NCBI GenBank assembly: GCA_964393895.1
Contig: CAYMWP010000044.1
Span: forward strand, 1 to 30,833
Reading direction: 5' to 3'
Length of the DNA stretch: 30,833 nt
Source of the DNA: B4-G1 sp964393895
GTDB taxonomy: Bacteria > Chloroflexota > Anaerolineae > B4-G1
Shown here: piece by piece, positions 1 to 9,103 of the stretch
Numbering within the stretch: position 1 is the stretch's first letter
Layout: each line of letters begins with the position of its first letter
Notes under the pieces: generated by a model
Databases searched by the model: none
Seen by the model: the letters and a program-made list of their open reading frames with translations, nothing else
Told to the model about the DNA's origin: nothing
Translations under genes and position numbers: made by a program

Positions 1-777
1 ACCCCGGGCACCATAGATGTCTGCCGGCGCGCTTTACCCGGTAAACAAATACGGCTTATTTAAGCGACTGGAGTCTGGCGAAAACCCCGGTTTTCGGAGG
101 TTTTTGAGAGGGTGGTAGCCTGCTCCAGGCAATACCAGTCCTATTGGAGCGAATGGGATGACTCTACTGAAAAAACCGGGGTTTCAATGGTTTTATGGGA
201 CAGCGCCCCACTTTTGGCTCAAAATTGACGTGTTTGTGGGAATATCTCACCAAAAAACCTGGTTTTTGGGCATTTTATCCCCACCGACGAACAAACCAAC
301 ACCTTTTTTCGCATTACGGTAAAAGTAACACGTTTGTTACAGAGCTACACAGAGGAGCCACGGAGAGCCTCAGAGTGCTTTTCTTTGTGTATCTCTGCGT
401 CTTCTCTGCCGGATGTTGTTTATCCGCTATCTCTGTGTAACAGTGCGACTGTTGCCTCAACGCCTTTTTTCAGGGAAGCCATGGGATTCGTTCCACTGGT
501 ATTGCACATGTGAATGGCTTGCCTGAGCGCTCGGCAGGGCAACAAGACGCCTTGCACACTGATATAAATATCACGCCTACTCTACGGGCGGGTGCCCATA
601 GCGGCAAAGCCGCTGGTGCCTTTGGCGTTTCTCTAACGCGCCCATTGAAGCCATTAGTGGTATTTTCTACTATTGCCCCGAAAATGGTTGGGGGACAAGA
701 TGGCATCACCGAGAGGAGCAAAAGATCGAGTTCGCTGAGGTTCGCTTGACCGCGCGTCAATGTCCGGGAGGCTGTGC
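1..777. other. Repeat-rich region without a confident gene
   Basis: No convincing gene is visible here. Three palindromes built on AAACC/GGTTT lie at about 79-96, 169-187 and 250-269, spaced about 85 bp apart. A GCTCCA/TGGAGC inverted repeat (122-127 and 145-150) and a degenerate copy of the CACAGAG-type inverted repeat (336-441) are also present. The stretch 470-760 is open on both strands and holds two tight hairpins. It may be the remnant of a gene, but no family was identified. The region lies downstream of the minus-strand hydrolase gene. Confidence 0.6.
336..441. repeat. CACAGAG-type dispersed inverted repeat, degenerate copy
   Basis: The left arm starts GTTACAGAG and contains CCACGGAGAG. 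The right arm ends CTCTGTGTAAC. The outer ends pair well and the inner part is degenerate. The same motif vocabulary (CACGGAGA, CTCTGCG, CTCTGTG) recurs at 14664-14799, 20706-20777 and 30761-30825. Confidence 0.6.
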
Positions 778-1947
778 TCAGGATTCCACGCCTTTGACGT
801 ACCGGTCAAAGAACTGGAGCGAGTGTTGCATCGCCGTCCCAAAGTTGTTTGAGATGTTGTGGTTATCGCCGGGGTAGGTGTACAGTTCGACGGTCTGGCC
901 AAGCTCTAGCATCCGCGCGTGCAGGTCCGTGGAAAACTTGAGCGGCACCGACTCGTCCGCCGCGCCGTGGTGAAGCTGAAGCGGCCCCGACAAATCGCTC
1001 AGGTAGGACGTGGGGTCAATAGACGCCCAGAACGCCGGGTTCTCCTCGAGAGAACCAAAAGTCTCTACCATCTCCTCGTGTTCCCAACGGCGGTCAGCGC
1101 GGTCAGGGTCTGGCGTTGGCGTTGGGCGGTCGGCGAACCTGCGTCGTCGCCATTCCAACAGGCCCGCATAGTCCGCCACCATGCCAGCCCAGATGACGCC
1201 CGCCTGGATATCCTTCGTCACGACCATCGCGCGCAAGGTGATGCCCCCGCCCATCGAGTGCCCCCACATGCCGATCCGACCGGGATCAGCGTCTGGATAC
1301 TGCTTTACAGAGGCCACCGCGTTGAGCACGTCTACGGTATAATCCGGCCCGAACGATCCGGTCGCCTCGCCCTCCGAGTCGCCGTGCCCACGATAGTCGG
1401 GGCGGAAGACGATGTACCCGTTCCTGGCAAACCCATCCACGTAGGCGACGTACCGCTCGGTCGTGCGGTACTCATCGGGAGGAATGTAGCCGTGATTGAA
1501 CAGGATGACCGGCCAACCGCTTTCCGGTTTCTCCCCCTGGGGCACGGTCAGCAAGGCGTAAATCTTGAGCCCTTCGGACTGGTAGGAGGCGAGATACCGG
1601 TCATAGTTGGAACCGGGATCCAGCTCCTGCTCGATCACGATCTCGCTGCCGGGATAGGTCTGCTCCCGCATCACCTCGATCATCAAAGGATGCGTCGGCG
1701 TGGGGGTTGGCGTGGGCGTCGGCGTATAGGTAGGGGGTGGTGTCTGGGTCGGCGTGGGTGAGGGAGTAAAAGTCGAGGTAGCCGTCGGCATAGGGGGAGT
1801 GGCCGTCGGGGACGCAACACTCTGAAGACCGCCGCAGGACGCCATCAAGAAAACGCTCAGGATCAACAGGCAGCCAACAAGAAAAGAGTGTAGCCGCCTC
1901 TTGGATCCTGAGAATCCAATTGGTTCCCCTCCCGATGACAAGAACAC
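778..1947 (-). CDS. Lipid-anchored alpha/beta hydrolase (S9/dienelactone hydrolase-like)
   Basis: This is a predicted extracytoplasmic serine hydrolase of unknown substrate. A hydrophobic stretch ends in a lipobox (FLMASC, Cys at about residue 38), followed by a Thr-Pro-rich linker (about 45-85) and an alpha/beta-hydrolase domain. The nucleophile elbow is GHSMGG (Ser about 231), with candidate acid Asp about 331 (GAADES) and His about 363 (GDNHNI). An HGY oxyanion-type motif and the DYRGHGDSEG strand also fit peptidases of the S9 type or esterases. The start is uncertain: there is no ATG before the signal peptide. The GTG at 1947 follows a GGAG, and a TTG at 2043 also keeps the frame open. 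It is the last gene of the minus-strand efflux locus, about 115 bp after the lipoprotein gene, so co-transcription is plausible but unproven. Confidence 0.85.
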   Translation of the reverse strand: MFLSSGGEPIGFSGSKRRLHSFLVGCLLILSVFLMASCGGLQSVASPTATPPMPTATSTFTPSPTPTQTPPPTYTPTPTPTPTPTHPLMIEVMREQTYPGSEIVIEQELDPGSNYDRYLASYQSEGLKIYALLTVPQGEKPESGWPVILFNHGYIPPDEYRTTERYVAYVDGFARNGYIVFRPDYRGHGDSEGEATGSFGPDYTVDVLNAVASVKQYPDADPGRIGMWGHSMGGGITLRAMVVTKDIQAGVIWAGMVADYAGLLEWRRRRFADRPTPTPDPDRADRRWEHEEMVETFGSLEENPAFWASIDPTSYLSDLSGPLQLHHGAADESVPLKFSTDLHARMLELGQTVELYTYPGDNHNISNNFGTAMQHSLQFFDRYVKGVES

Positions 1948-1962
1948 GCCCCGTTCTCCAAC

Positions 1963-1981
1963 CCAGGGCCGTAAGCCCTGG
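1963..1981. terminator. Hairpin between lipoprotein and hydrolase genes
   Basis: A perfect 7-bp stem CCAGGGC/GCCCTGG encloses a 5-nt loop. No T-run follows on either strand. It could be an attenuator, an mRNA processing site or a weak terminator, and it lies just upstream of the likely hydrolase start. Confidence 0.35.
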
Positions 1982-2062
1982 AAGCTGTGTGTATGACCGA
2001 TACTCGCTGTCTGAATTCTCCTACAAAAACGCTCCTTCGCCAAGGCAGGTGCGCCGGTCAGG

Positions 2063-2731
2063 TCACTCCGCCGCCCGCTCGGTCAGCAGCTCGATCAGTG
2101 GATTCAACAAGGGACCGAATTGCCTGCCACCAGCACCAGCACCACCGCCCGCTCCGCCAGGCCTACCCCCGCCGGCCTCCATGGTGGCGCGCATATTGGC
2201 CCGCTCCTCTTCGCTCAGGTTGCCAAATTGCCCACCTCCTGGCCTACCCCCGCCGGCCTCGGCGGTCGCGCGCAGATTTTCCCGTTCCTCATCGCTCACA
2301 TCACCAGCGCCAGGGAAACCACCTCCCATACTCACTCCCTGTTCCTCCATCCAGGCCCGCAGATCCTCCTGCGTGAGCTGCATGGCAGCGATGGCCTGCA
2401 ATTGCTCCTGGGTCATCGCCCCCTCAATCTGTTTCAGCAGGGCGTTCACCTCCGTCTGAGCGGTCACGCCGCCCTGCATTGCCCGCCAGAGCGGGAGCAG
2501 CGTCGTCGCCTGCTCAGGTGTGATGGCCTGCTCCGTCCCCTCCAGTTGCATCGTTCCAAGCAGCAGTTGGTTGCTCGCGTTCAGTGCATCGTCGTAAGAC
2601 GTATCAAGAACCTCGCTAGTGTAGGTATCGCCGCCCACGCTTGCTGAAGCCTGGGTGGCCTCCTCTCCCCCGCACCCGACCAACGCCCCGACCACAAAAA
2701 CCAGCGCTAATCCAATGTGCCAAACTTTCAT
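2063..2731 (-). CDS. Lipoprotein with internal EEREN/EERAN repeats
   Basis: This is a predicted secreted lipoprotein of unknown role. The start at 2731 is preceded by GGAGG at good spacing and gives a clear signal peptide with a lipobox (ALVGC). A Gln/Ala-rich helical middle follows. The C-terminal part holds two copies of a unit of about 28 residues, each reading roughly EER.N[LM]RAT.EAGGGRPGG and ending in a Gly-rich tract. The repeat is also visible in the DNA at about 2160-2215 and 2230-2295, so it looks like a recent internal duplication. The gene starts about 50 bp after the permease stop, which makes it the last strongly linked gene of the efflux operon. It may be an accessory subunit of the transporter, but that is inferred only from position. 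Confidence 0.8.
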   Translation of the reverse strand: MKVWHIGLALVFVVGALVGCGGEEATQASASVGGDTYTSEVLDTSYDDALNASNQLLLGTMQLEGTEQAITPEQATTLLPLWRAMQGGVTAQTEVNALLKQIEGAMTQEQLQAIAAMQLTQEDLRAWMEEQGVSMGGGFPGAGDVSDEERENLRATAEAGGGRPGGGQFGNLSEEERANMRATMEAGGGRPGGAGGGAGAGGRQFGPLLNPLIELLTERAAE

Positions 2732-2781
2732 CGCTTTCCTCCATAATCGTGGTTTGCTGATTCGCTCTCTCGCTGACTCGC

Positions 2782-4013
<1,232 letters not shown>

Positions 4014-4017
<4 letters not shown>

Positions 4018-4736
4018 AGCTTTCCCCCCTTCCTTTTTGCCCCGTTCAACTTGTCGGAGACGATCTGTCCATCCAAGAAATGTATGACTCGCTCCGCGTG
4101 ATCGGCGATGCCAGGCTCGTGAGTCACCATCACGATGGTCACTCCCTGGTCGTGCAGTTTATGCAGCAGCTCGATAATCTCCTCGCTGGACTGGGTGTCC
4201 AGATTGCCGGTCGGCTCGTCGGCCAGGATTAGGGATGGGTCGTTGACCAGCGCCCGGGCTATGGCCACCCGCTGTTGCTGCCCGCCAGAGAGCTCGTTGG
4301 GCCGGTGATGTGTCCGATCCCCAAGCCCCACCAACTCAAGCGCGGAGACGGCGCGTTCGTGACACTCCCCATCGGTCAGATGTTGATGACCGTTGTACAA
4401 CAGGGGCAGCATCACGTTCCTGGCGGCGGTAGACTTGGGCAGCAAGTTGTACGACTGGAAGACAAAGCCGATCTGGCGGTTGCGCACCCCGGCCAGCCTG
4501 TTCTTGCTCAACCGACTCACGTCCTCCCCGCCCAGCACGTAGGTCCCGCTCGTTGGGCGGTCCAGGCAACCCAGGATGTTCATCAACGTGGACTTGCCCG
4601 AACCGGAAGGCCCCATGACGGCGACGAACTCGCCTCTTGCGACCGTTGCACTTACGCCTCGCAGCGCGTGGACGGCGATCGCGCCTGTGCCATAGATTTT
4701 GGTCAGATCTGTGATTTCGATTAAACTCTCGGTCAT
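4014..4736 (-). CDS. ABC transporter ATP-binding protein (MacB/LolD type)
   Basis: This is the cytoplasmic ATPase that should drive the neighbouring permease. It is 240 residues, normal for the family. Walker A is GPSGSGKST (42-50), the Q-loop lies in FVFQSYNLLP, the signature is LSGGQQQRVAIARAL, Walker B with catalytic Glu is LILADEPTGNLD, and the switch His is in MVTHE. The NLLP..AARNV segment after the Q-loop and the TGNLD D-loop are typical of the LolD/MacB/FtsE group. A GGGAG ribosome site precedes the ATG. It follows the second adaptor gene after a 62-bp gap that holds an inverted repeat. Confidence 0.95.
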
Positions 4737-4747
4737 AATTCTCCCAT

Positions 4748-4793
4748 CGTAATGCGTGATGCGTGATGCGCAATTTACGTTTTACGCATTACG
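4748..4793. repeat. CGTAATGCGT inverted repeat in the efflux operon
   Basis: The arms CGTAATGCGT (4748-4757) and ACGCATTACG (4784-4793) are perfectly complementary and enclose short direct repeats of GATGCGT. The structure lies between the second adaptor and the ATPase. It could act as an mRNA-stabilising hairpin or be a small dispersed repeat of the ACGTTT type. No T-run follows. Confidence 0.6.
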
Positions 4794-4798
4794 TTTTA

Positions 4799-6235
4799 TT
4801 ATCCTCCAAATATCCGCAGCCCCGGCCCGCCAGGCGGCATCATTTCCTGCTCGGGCACTTCTACGTCCGTGCTTTCCTCCACGCCCGTGCTGACGATCTC
4901 GCCCAGCTCCAGGCCAGAGATGATCTCGGCGTTGACAAAGTCCATCAGTCCCACCTCGACCGGGCGCAATACCATCTCGCCGTCCGGCTGCACCACAAAG
5001 ACGGCGTACTGGCCCTCTCCCAGCTCGCGCAGCGCCTGCAACGGGACGAGCAGTGTATCTCTGGACTCGGCGGAGATGACCTCGACTTCGGCGTTCATAC
5101 CGCCGAGGAGCTTGGTCGGATGGGAAGCGAGATTCACGCTCGCCCAGGCTTGCAGGGCCAGCGTGCCACCCACTGACACCAGCGCCGGGTCCACATGGAT
5201 GACCTCTCCAGTGAAGATGTCGTCCGGCAGGGCCTCGAAGATGATCTCCACCCGGTTGCCCACCGTCACACCACCCAGGTCCGACTCTTCCACCCAAAAC
5301 TGGAGCACTGGCTCTTCCAGATCGGCCAGGGTGATGATGGAGGCCGTGCCAACGCGCTCGCCGGGTGTCGCCGTCACGTCAACCACGGTGCCGTCGAAAG
5401 GGGCGCGCAACTCGGCCGCTTCCAGAGCGTCCCGCGCATCGTCGAGCGCCAGCAACGCCTGGTCCGCCGCCAGTTCGGCCCGCAAGACCGTATCCCTGGT
5501 TGGCTCGCTTTGCAAGAGCTCCAGACTCTCCAAAGCCTGGTAGACTCTGTTTTGAGCCTGATCCAACTGGTTCCAGGCCTCCAGTTCCTCCATCTCCGCC
5601 TGGCGCAGGGTTACGTTCAAATCGTATTCGGCCGAGGCATGGTCGTCCCAGGACTCCTCCAGGCGATCCTGACCGACGTCGTTGCCATTCTCGAGCGTGT
5701 GGTATTCGCCTGCGGCCCACTGGTACTCGATGTAGCGGGAGCGCACGGCAGAATCGAGGTCCGAGTTTAGGGCAGAGTCATAAGTGTACTGCGCGACCGT
5801 CAGCGCGACCTGGGCACTCTGCAAGGAGGCGCGGGCGTTTGCCAGCTCTGCATCGGTCGGCCCTTCAAGAGCTTCTTCCAGGCTGAGTTGAGCCAGACGG
5901 GCCTCGATTTCGGCCTCGGCCACGGCCACCTCCAGATCGTCCATCTCCAGCCGGGCCAACACGTCACCCTCTTGCACCTGATCCCCGATTTCCACCAACA
6001 CCTCGTCCAGATAACCCTCACTGTGGAAACCGAGATCAACCTCAGACGCCGCGCTCAACGCGCCAGATCCACTGACAGAGACGATCACGTCCCCTCGAGA
6101 CACCTGAGCAGTCGTGATGACCTGCTTGGTCACTTCCTGACTCGGCCGGTAGACGTAGCTGTAGTAAGCATACCCGCCGCCCGCAAGCGCCAGCACGACG
6201 ATCAAACTAATCCAGAAGGCTTTTTTACGAAACAT
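4799..6235 (-). CDS. HlyD/MacA-like efflux adaptor, second copy
   Basis: This is a membrane-anchored adaptor (membrane fusion protein) expected to work with the downstream ABC transporter. It is 478 residues with an N-terminal membrane anchor (about 8-26), then a split lipoyl/barrel-sandwich domain (GSGALSAASEVDLGF and later AELRAPFDGTVVDV). A long helical hairpin rich in Ala, Gln, Glu and Leu lies at about 110-265. A beta-barrel and C-terminal domain follow (VNAEIISGLELGEIVSTG). It is clearly a paralogue of the gene just upstream, sharing AELANARA, RAELAADQALLA, ITLAD and VGLMDF, but it has a longer Pro/Gly-rich tail after the last shared motif. A strong GGAGG site precedes the ATG. Confidence 0.92.
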   Translation of the reverse strand: MFRKKAFWISLIVVLALAGGGYAYYSYVYRPSQEVTKQVITTAQVSRGDVIVSVSGSGALSAASEVDLGFHSEGYLDEVLVEIGDQVQEGDVLARLEMDDLEVAVAEAEIEARLAQLSLEEALEGPTDAELANARASLQSAQVALTVAQYTYDSALNSDLDSAVRSRYIEYQWAAGEYHTLENGNDVGQDRLEESWDDHASAEYDLNVTLRQAEMEELEAWNQLDQAQNRVYQALESLELLQSEPTRDTVLRAELAADQALLALDDARDALEAAELRAPFDGTVVDVTATPGERVGTASIITLADLEEPVLQFWVEESDLGGVTVGNRVEIIFEALPDDIFTGEVIHVDPALVSVGGTLALQAWASVNLASHPTKLLGGMNAEVEVISAESRDTLLVPLQALRELGEGQYAVFVVQPDGEMVLRPVEVGLMDFVNAEIISGLELGEIVSTGVEESTDVEVPEQEMMPPGGPGLRIFGG

Positions 6236-6260
6236 AGCTCCTCCAACTGTACCCCACTAG

Positions 6261-6328
6261 AACGCAGATTGACGCTGATGCACGCTGATTCCCTGGTTTA
6301 TCTGCAAAAGTCTGCGTTAATCTGCGTT
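6261..6328. repeat. CGCAGATT-type inverted repeat
   Basis: AACGCAGATT (6261-6270) and AATCTGCGTT (6319-6328) are perfect inverted arms. Inside are partial direct copies (GACGCTGATG, CACGCTGATT, GTCTGCGTT). It fills most of the 96-bp gap between the two adaptor genes. It is likely a short dispersed repeat, and its transcript would fold into a hairpin. Confidence 0.65.
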
Positions 6329-6331
6329 CCA

Positions 6332-7711
6332 TCATTGCGTCCCTCCTACGCTGACGATATCTCCGAGTTCCAGGCCGTCAATGATCTCGGCGTTTGTGAA
6401 ATCCATCAACCCCACTTCAACCGGGCGCATCTCTAGTTCCCCGTCAGACTTGACGACAGAGACCACATACTCGCCCGGCGACACCTCTTGCAACGCCTCC
6501 ACCGGCACGAGCAATGCGTCCCTGGCCTCGGCGGCGATGACTTCGATTTCGGCAGTCATACCGGAGAGCAGGTTGACCTCTTGAGAACTGGAGGGAAAAC
6601 TCGCCCAGACCTGAACGGCCGGGGTGTTATCCACCGTCACCAGCACCGGCTCCACGCAAACCACCTCTCCAACAAAGACGGCGTCTGGAAAGGCCTCAAA
6701 GACAATGTTCGCTGTTTTGCCCACCGCGACGTTGCTCATATCCGCTTCCTCGACCCAGAAGCGCACCAGCGGCTGCGCCATGTCGGCCAGGGTGAGAATG
6801 GCCGAGTTGGCTCCCACCTGCTTGCCGACCGTCGCCGTAAAGTCCATCACGGTGCCACTGAAGGGAGCGTAGAGCAAGGCTGCTTCCAGATTGGCAAGCG
6901 CCTTTTCACGCGCCAGCAACGCCTGATCCGCCGCCAACTCGGCCCGCGTGAGGGTGTCCGTGAGCGGTTCGCTCTCCAGGAGCTGCAAATCCTCCCACGC
7001 CTGGTTAACAGCGTTCTGAGCCTGGGTCACCCGGTTCTCGGCCTGGGCTTGCTCGGCGAGCACATCGTTGACGGCCTCATTCCACCGCCCCTCCGCCGAG
7101 ATCATGGCGTTCATCGCCCAGTCGTGATCGGCCTGGCTGAGATGCCCCTCCTCGTACTTGGCTTTCTGCGCCTGGTAGTAGCCGACCCACCAGTCGAACT
7201 CGACCTTGCGGGAATCCACAATAGCATTCAGATTGGAGTCGAGTGTATTTTCGTGGGCGTCCTGCGCCAACTCTAACTCGACCTGAGCATCCCGCAAGGC
7301 GGCCCTGGCATTGGCCAGTTCGGCGTCGCCGGGGCCATCGCGCACTTCGGCCAAGTCGAGCTGGGCCAACTGCACCTGGACGTCAGCTTCAGCCAGGGCC
7401 CGTTCCAGGTTCTCCGTCTCCAGCCGGGCCAACACATCGTCTTCCTGCACCTGATCGCCGACCTCCACCAACACCTCGGCCAACACACCGCTGGTATGGA
7501 AGGCCAACTCTTGTTCAGCCGCAGGCACCAGTTCACCACTGCCCTCGGCCGTGATGACGATATCGCCCTGCGTCACGGTCGCCGTCTCCAGCGTCGGCTC
7601 CGAGGGTTCCTCGGCCAGGGAAAAGTAGCGCGCGTAGGCGACATACCCGCCCCCAGCTGCAAACAACAGAGCAATGATTGAAATGATCCATATTCTGCGT
7701 TTCTTCGTCAT
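6332..7711 (-). CDS. HlyD/MacA-like efflux adaptor, first copy
   Basis: This is a second membrane-anchored adaptor of the same family, 459 residues. The N-terminal anchor is at about 6-27 and is followed by a variable segment. The first half of the lipoyl domain includes SGELVPAAEQELAFH, then comes a long alpha-hairpin (about 105-260), the second lipoyl half (ALLYAPFSGTVMDF), a beta-barrel and a C-terminal domain ending in ELGDIVSVGG. It is the first efflux gene of the cluster, 68 bp after the HtrA gene. The ribosome site GGAGGAGG lies close to the ATG. Two adaptors with one ATPase and one permease could form a mixed adaptor ring or serve different partners. The sequence alone does not decide. 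Confidence 0.92.
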   Translation of the reverse strand: MTKKRRIWIISIIALLFAAGGGYVAYARYFSLAEEPSEPTLETATVTQGDIVITAEGSGELVPAAEQELAFHTSGVLAEVLVEVGDQVQEDDVLARLETENLERALAEADVQVQLAQLDLAEVRDGPGDAELANARAALRDAQVELELAQDAHENTLDSNLNAIVDSRKVEFDWWVGYYQAQKAKYEEGHLSQADHDWAMNAMISAEGRWNEAVNDVLAEQAQAENRVTQAQNAVNQAWEDLQLLESEPLTDTLTRAELAADQALLAREKALANLEAALLYAPFSGTVMDFTATVGKQVGANSAILTLADMAQPLVRFWVEEADMSNVAVGKTANIVFEAFPDAVFVGEVVCVEPVLVTVDNTPAVQVWASFPSSSQEVNLLSGMTAEIEVIAAEARDALLVPVEALQEVSPGEYVVSVVKSDGELEMRPVEVGLMDFTNAEIIDGLELGDIVSVGGTQ

Positions 7712-7779
7712 ACCTCCTCCAGTTAAATCCTAGATTTGGGGATGGGGAAGCTGAATCCGCCGATCTTGAATCTCCGCCT

Positions 7780-8985
7780 CTATGGCCGCTCCTCCAATGT
7801 CACCTGGACTGACTGTTCCTCGCCATCTCGGATGATGGTGAGCTCCACCGTATCGCCGACGGTGGTCCGGGTCTCCAGGCACACTGTCAGTTCCTGCATA
7901 TTGTCAACCGCTTCACCATTCACCGCCACGATGATATCTCCATCCAACGGGATCTGATAGCGTCCAATGCGCACCACGCGGCTACCGCCCCGTATGCCGG
8001 CCTGGTCCGCCGGAGCACCCTTCACTGCCTCAATCACCAGCAGCCCCGTGTCCACAGGCACATTCATCCCGGCTTCGCGGAGCACGTCCGCCGTCGCAGG
8101 CGTCAAGGTCAACATCTGCGCGCCCAACCAGGGATGAGGATAGTACCCACGCGCGATCAACTCTGGCACCACGCGCCGCGCTGTACTGACCGACACCGCA
8201 AAACCGATACCGGCCGAGGCGCCGCTGGGGCTGATGATCTGCGAGTTGATGCCAACGACGCGCCCTTCGAGATCAAGCAGCGGGCCGCCCGAGTTGCCGG
8301 GGTTGATCGCCGCGTCGGTCTGGATCGCCTCGCCGATGAAACCACCATCCGAGTTTTCGATGACCCGGCCCAGGGCGCTGATCACACCGGTGGTCAACGT
8401 CTGTTCCAAACCAAAGGGATTGCCGATGGCAAGCACAAACTGTCCCACCCGCAACTGGTCCGAATCGCCCAAAACCAATGGCTCTGGCAGATCTGCGCCG
8501 GCGTCAATGCGTATCGCTGCCAGATCGTTGGACGGGTCTGCGCCGACGACTTCCGCCTCGTACACCCGACCATCGGCCAGGGTGACCAAGAGTTCTTCGG
8601 CGCTCTCGATCACGTGATAGTTGGTGACGATGTGCCCATCCGTGTCGTACACAAAGCCGGAGCCGCTCCCCTCTTGCGGAATTGCCCGCATAAACATGTC
8701 GTAGGCATAACCACGGTTGGTGATGTTGACCACGGCCGGACTGACCGCCTCGTATACGGCGATGACTTGTGACTGAAAAGCGTTTACTGCTTCAGCCTCG
8801 TCGCCATTCTCGTAAGGAATGGCAGTCATGACTGATGGTGCTGCCGTTGCCGTGGGAGAGACGCTGGCCGGCTCAGGCGTAGAGCTAAAAGTCGCAATGT
8901 CGCTCAGTCCACACCCGATCCCTGCAAACAGCAGCAAAAAGCAAACGACGATTAGGCTTACAATCCTTTGGTATTTCACCTTCAC
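7780..8985 (-). CDS. HtrA/DegP-type serine protease with one PDZ domain
   Basis: This is a predicted extracytoplasmic quality-control protease, 401 residues. An N-terminal hydrophobic segment ends in a weak lipobox (AGIGC, Cys25), so it is either a lipoprotein or membrane-anchored. A Ser/Thr/Pro/Ala linker follows. The trypsin-like domain has the full triad: His124 (TNYHVIE), Asp154 (SNDLAAI) and Ser232 (NPGNSGGPL). One PDZ domain lies at about 290-395 (DQAGIRGGSRVVRI, GDIIVAVNGEAV). The start is GTG, supported by GAGGAG seven bases upstream. It sits between the two-component genes and the efflux genes on the same strand, the expected place for an envelope-stress effector. Confidence 0.95.
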   Translation of the reverse strand: MKVKYQRIVSLIVVCFLLLFAGIGCGLSDIATFSSTPEPASVSPTATAAPSVMTAIPYENGDEAEAVNAFQSQVIAVYEAVSPAVVNITNRGYAYDMFMRAIPQEGSGSGFVYDTDGHIVTNYHVIESAEELLVTLADGRVYEAEVVGADPSNDLAAIRIDAGADLPEPLVLGDSDQLRVGQFVLAIGNPFGLEQTLTTGVISALGRVIENSDGGFIGEAIQTDAAINPGNSGGPLLDLEGRVVGINSQIISPSGASAGIGFAVSVSTARRVVPELIARGYYPHPWLGAQMLTLTPATADVLREAGMNVPVDTGLLVIEAVKGAPADQAGIRGGSRVVRIGRYQIPLDGDIIVAVNGEAVDNMQELTVCLETRTTVGDTVELTIIRDGEEQSVQVTLEERP

Positions 8986-9103
8986 TGTGCTACTCCTCTG
9001 TGCATTTGATTCACTTTAAACGGGAATTGCGGATCCGATTTGGGCGGAATTCGTGTCACTCGCCATTTGTGACATTCGTGATGAAAGTGTACGGTAGTGA
9101 ATC

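Noticed and set aside
1..63. Possible last 20 codons of a gene entering from the left, ending at TAA (61-63)
   Set aside because: It is too short to recognise, and no downstream terminator supports it.
195..440. Plus-strand frame of about 80 codons at the left end
   Set aside because: It runs through a degenerate inverted repeat, has no ribosome site, and its product looks like no protein.
919..1761. Long plus-strand frame opposite the hydrolase gene
   Set aside because: It is a high-G+C shadow of the hydrolase. The other strand has a full catalytic triad, and this frame has no domain.
7736..7957. Short plus-strand frame at the end of the HtrA gene
   Set aside because: It overlaps the PDZ-coding region on the other strand and has no start signals.
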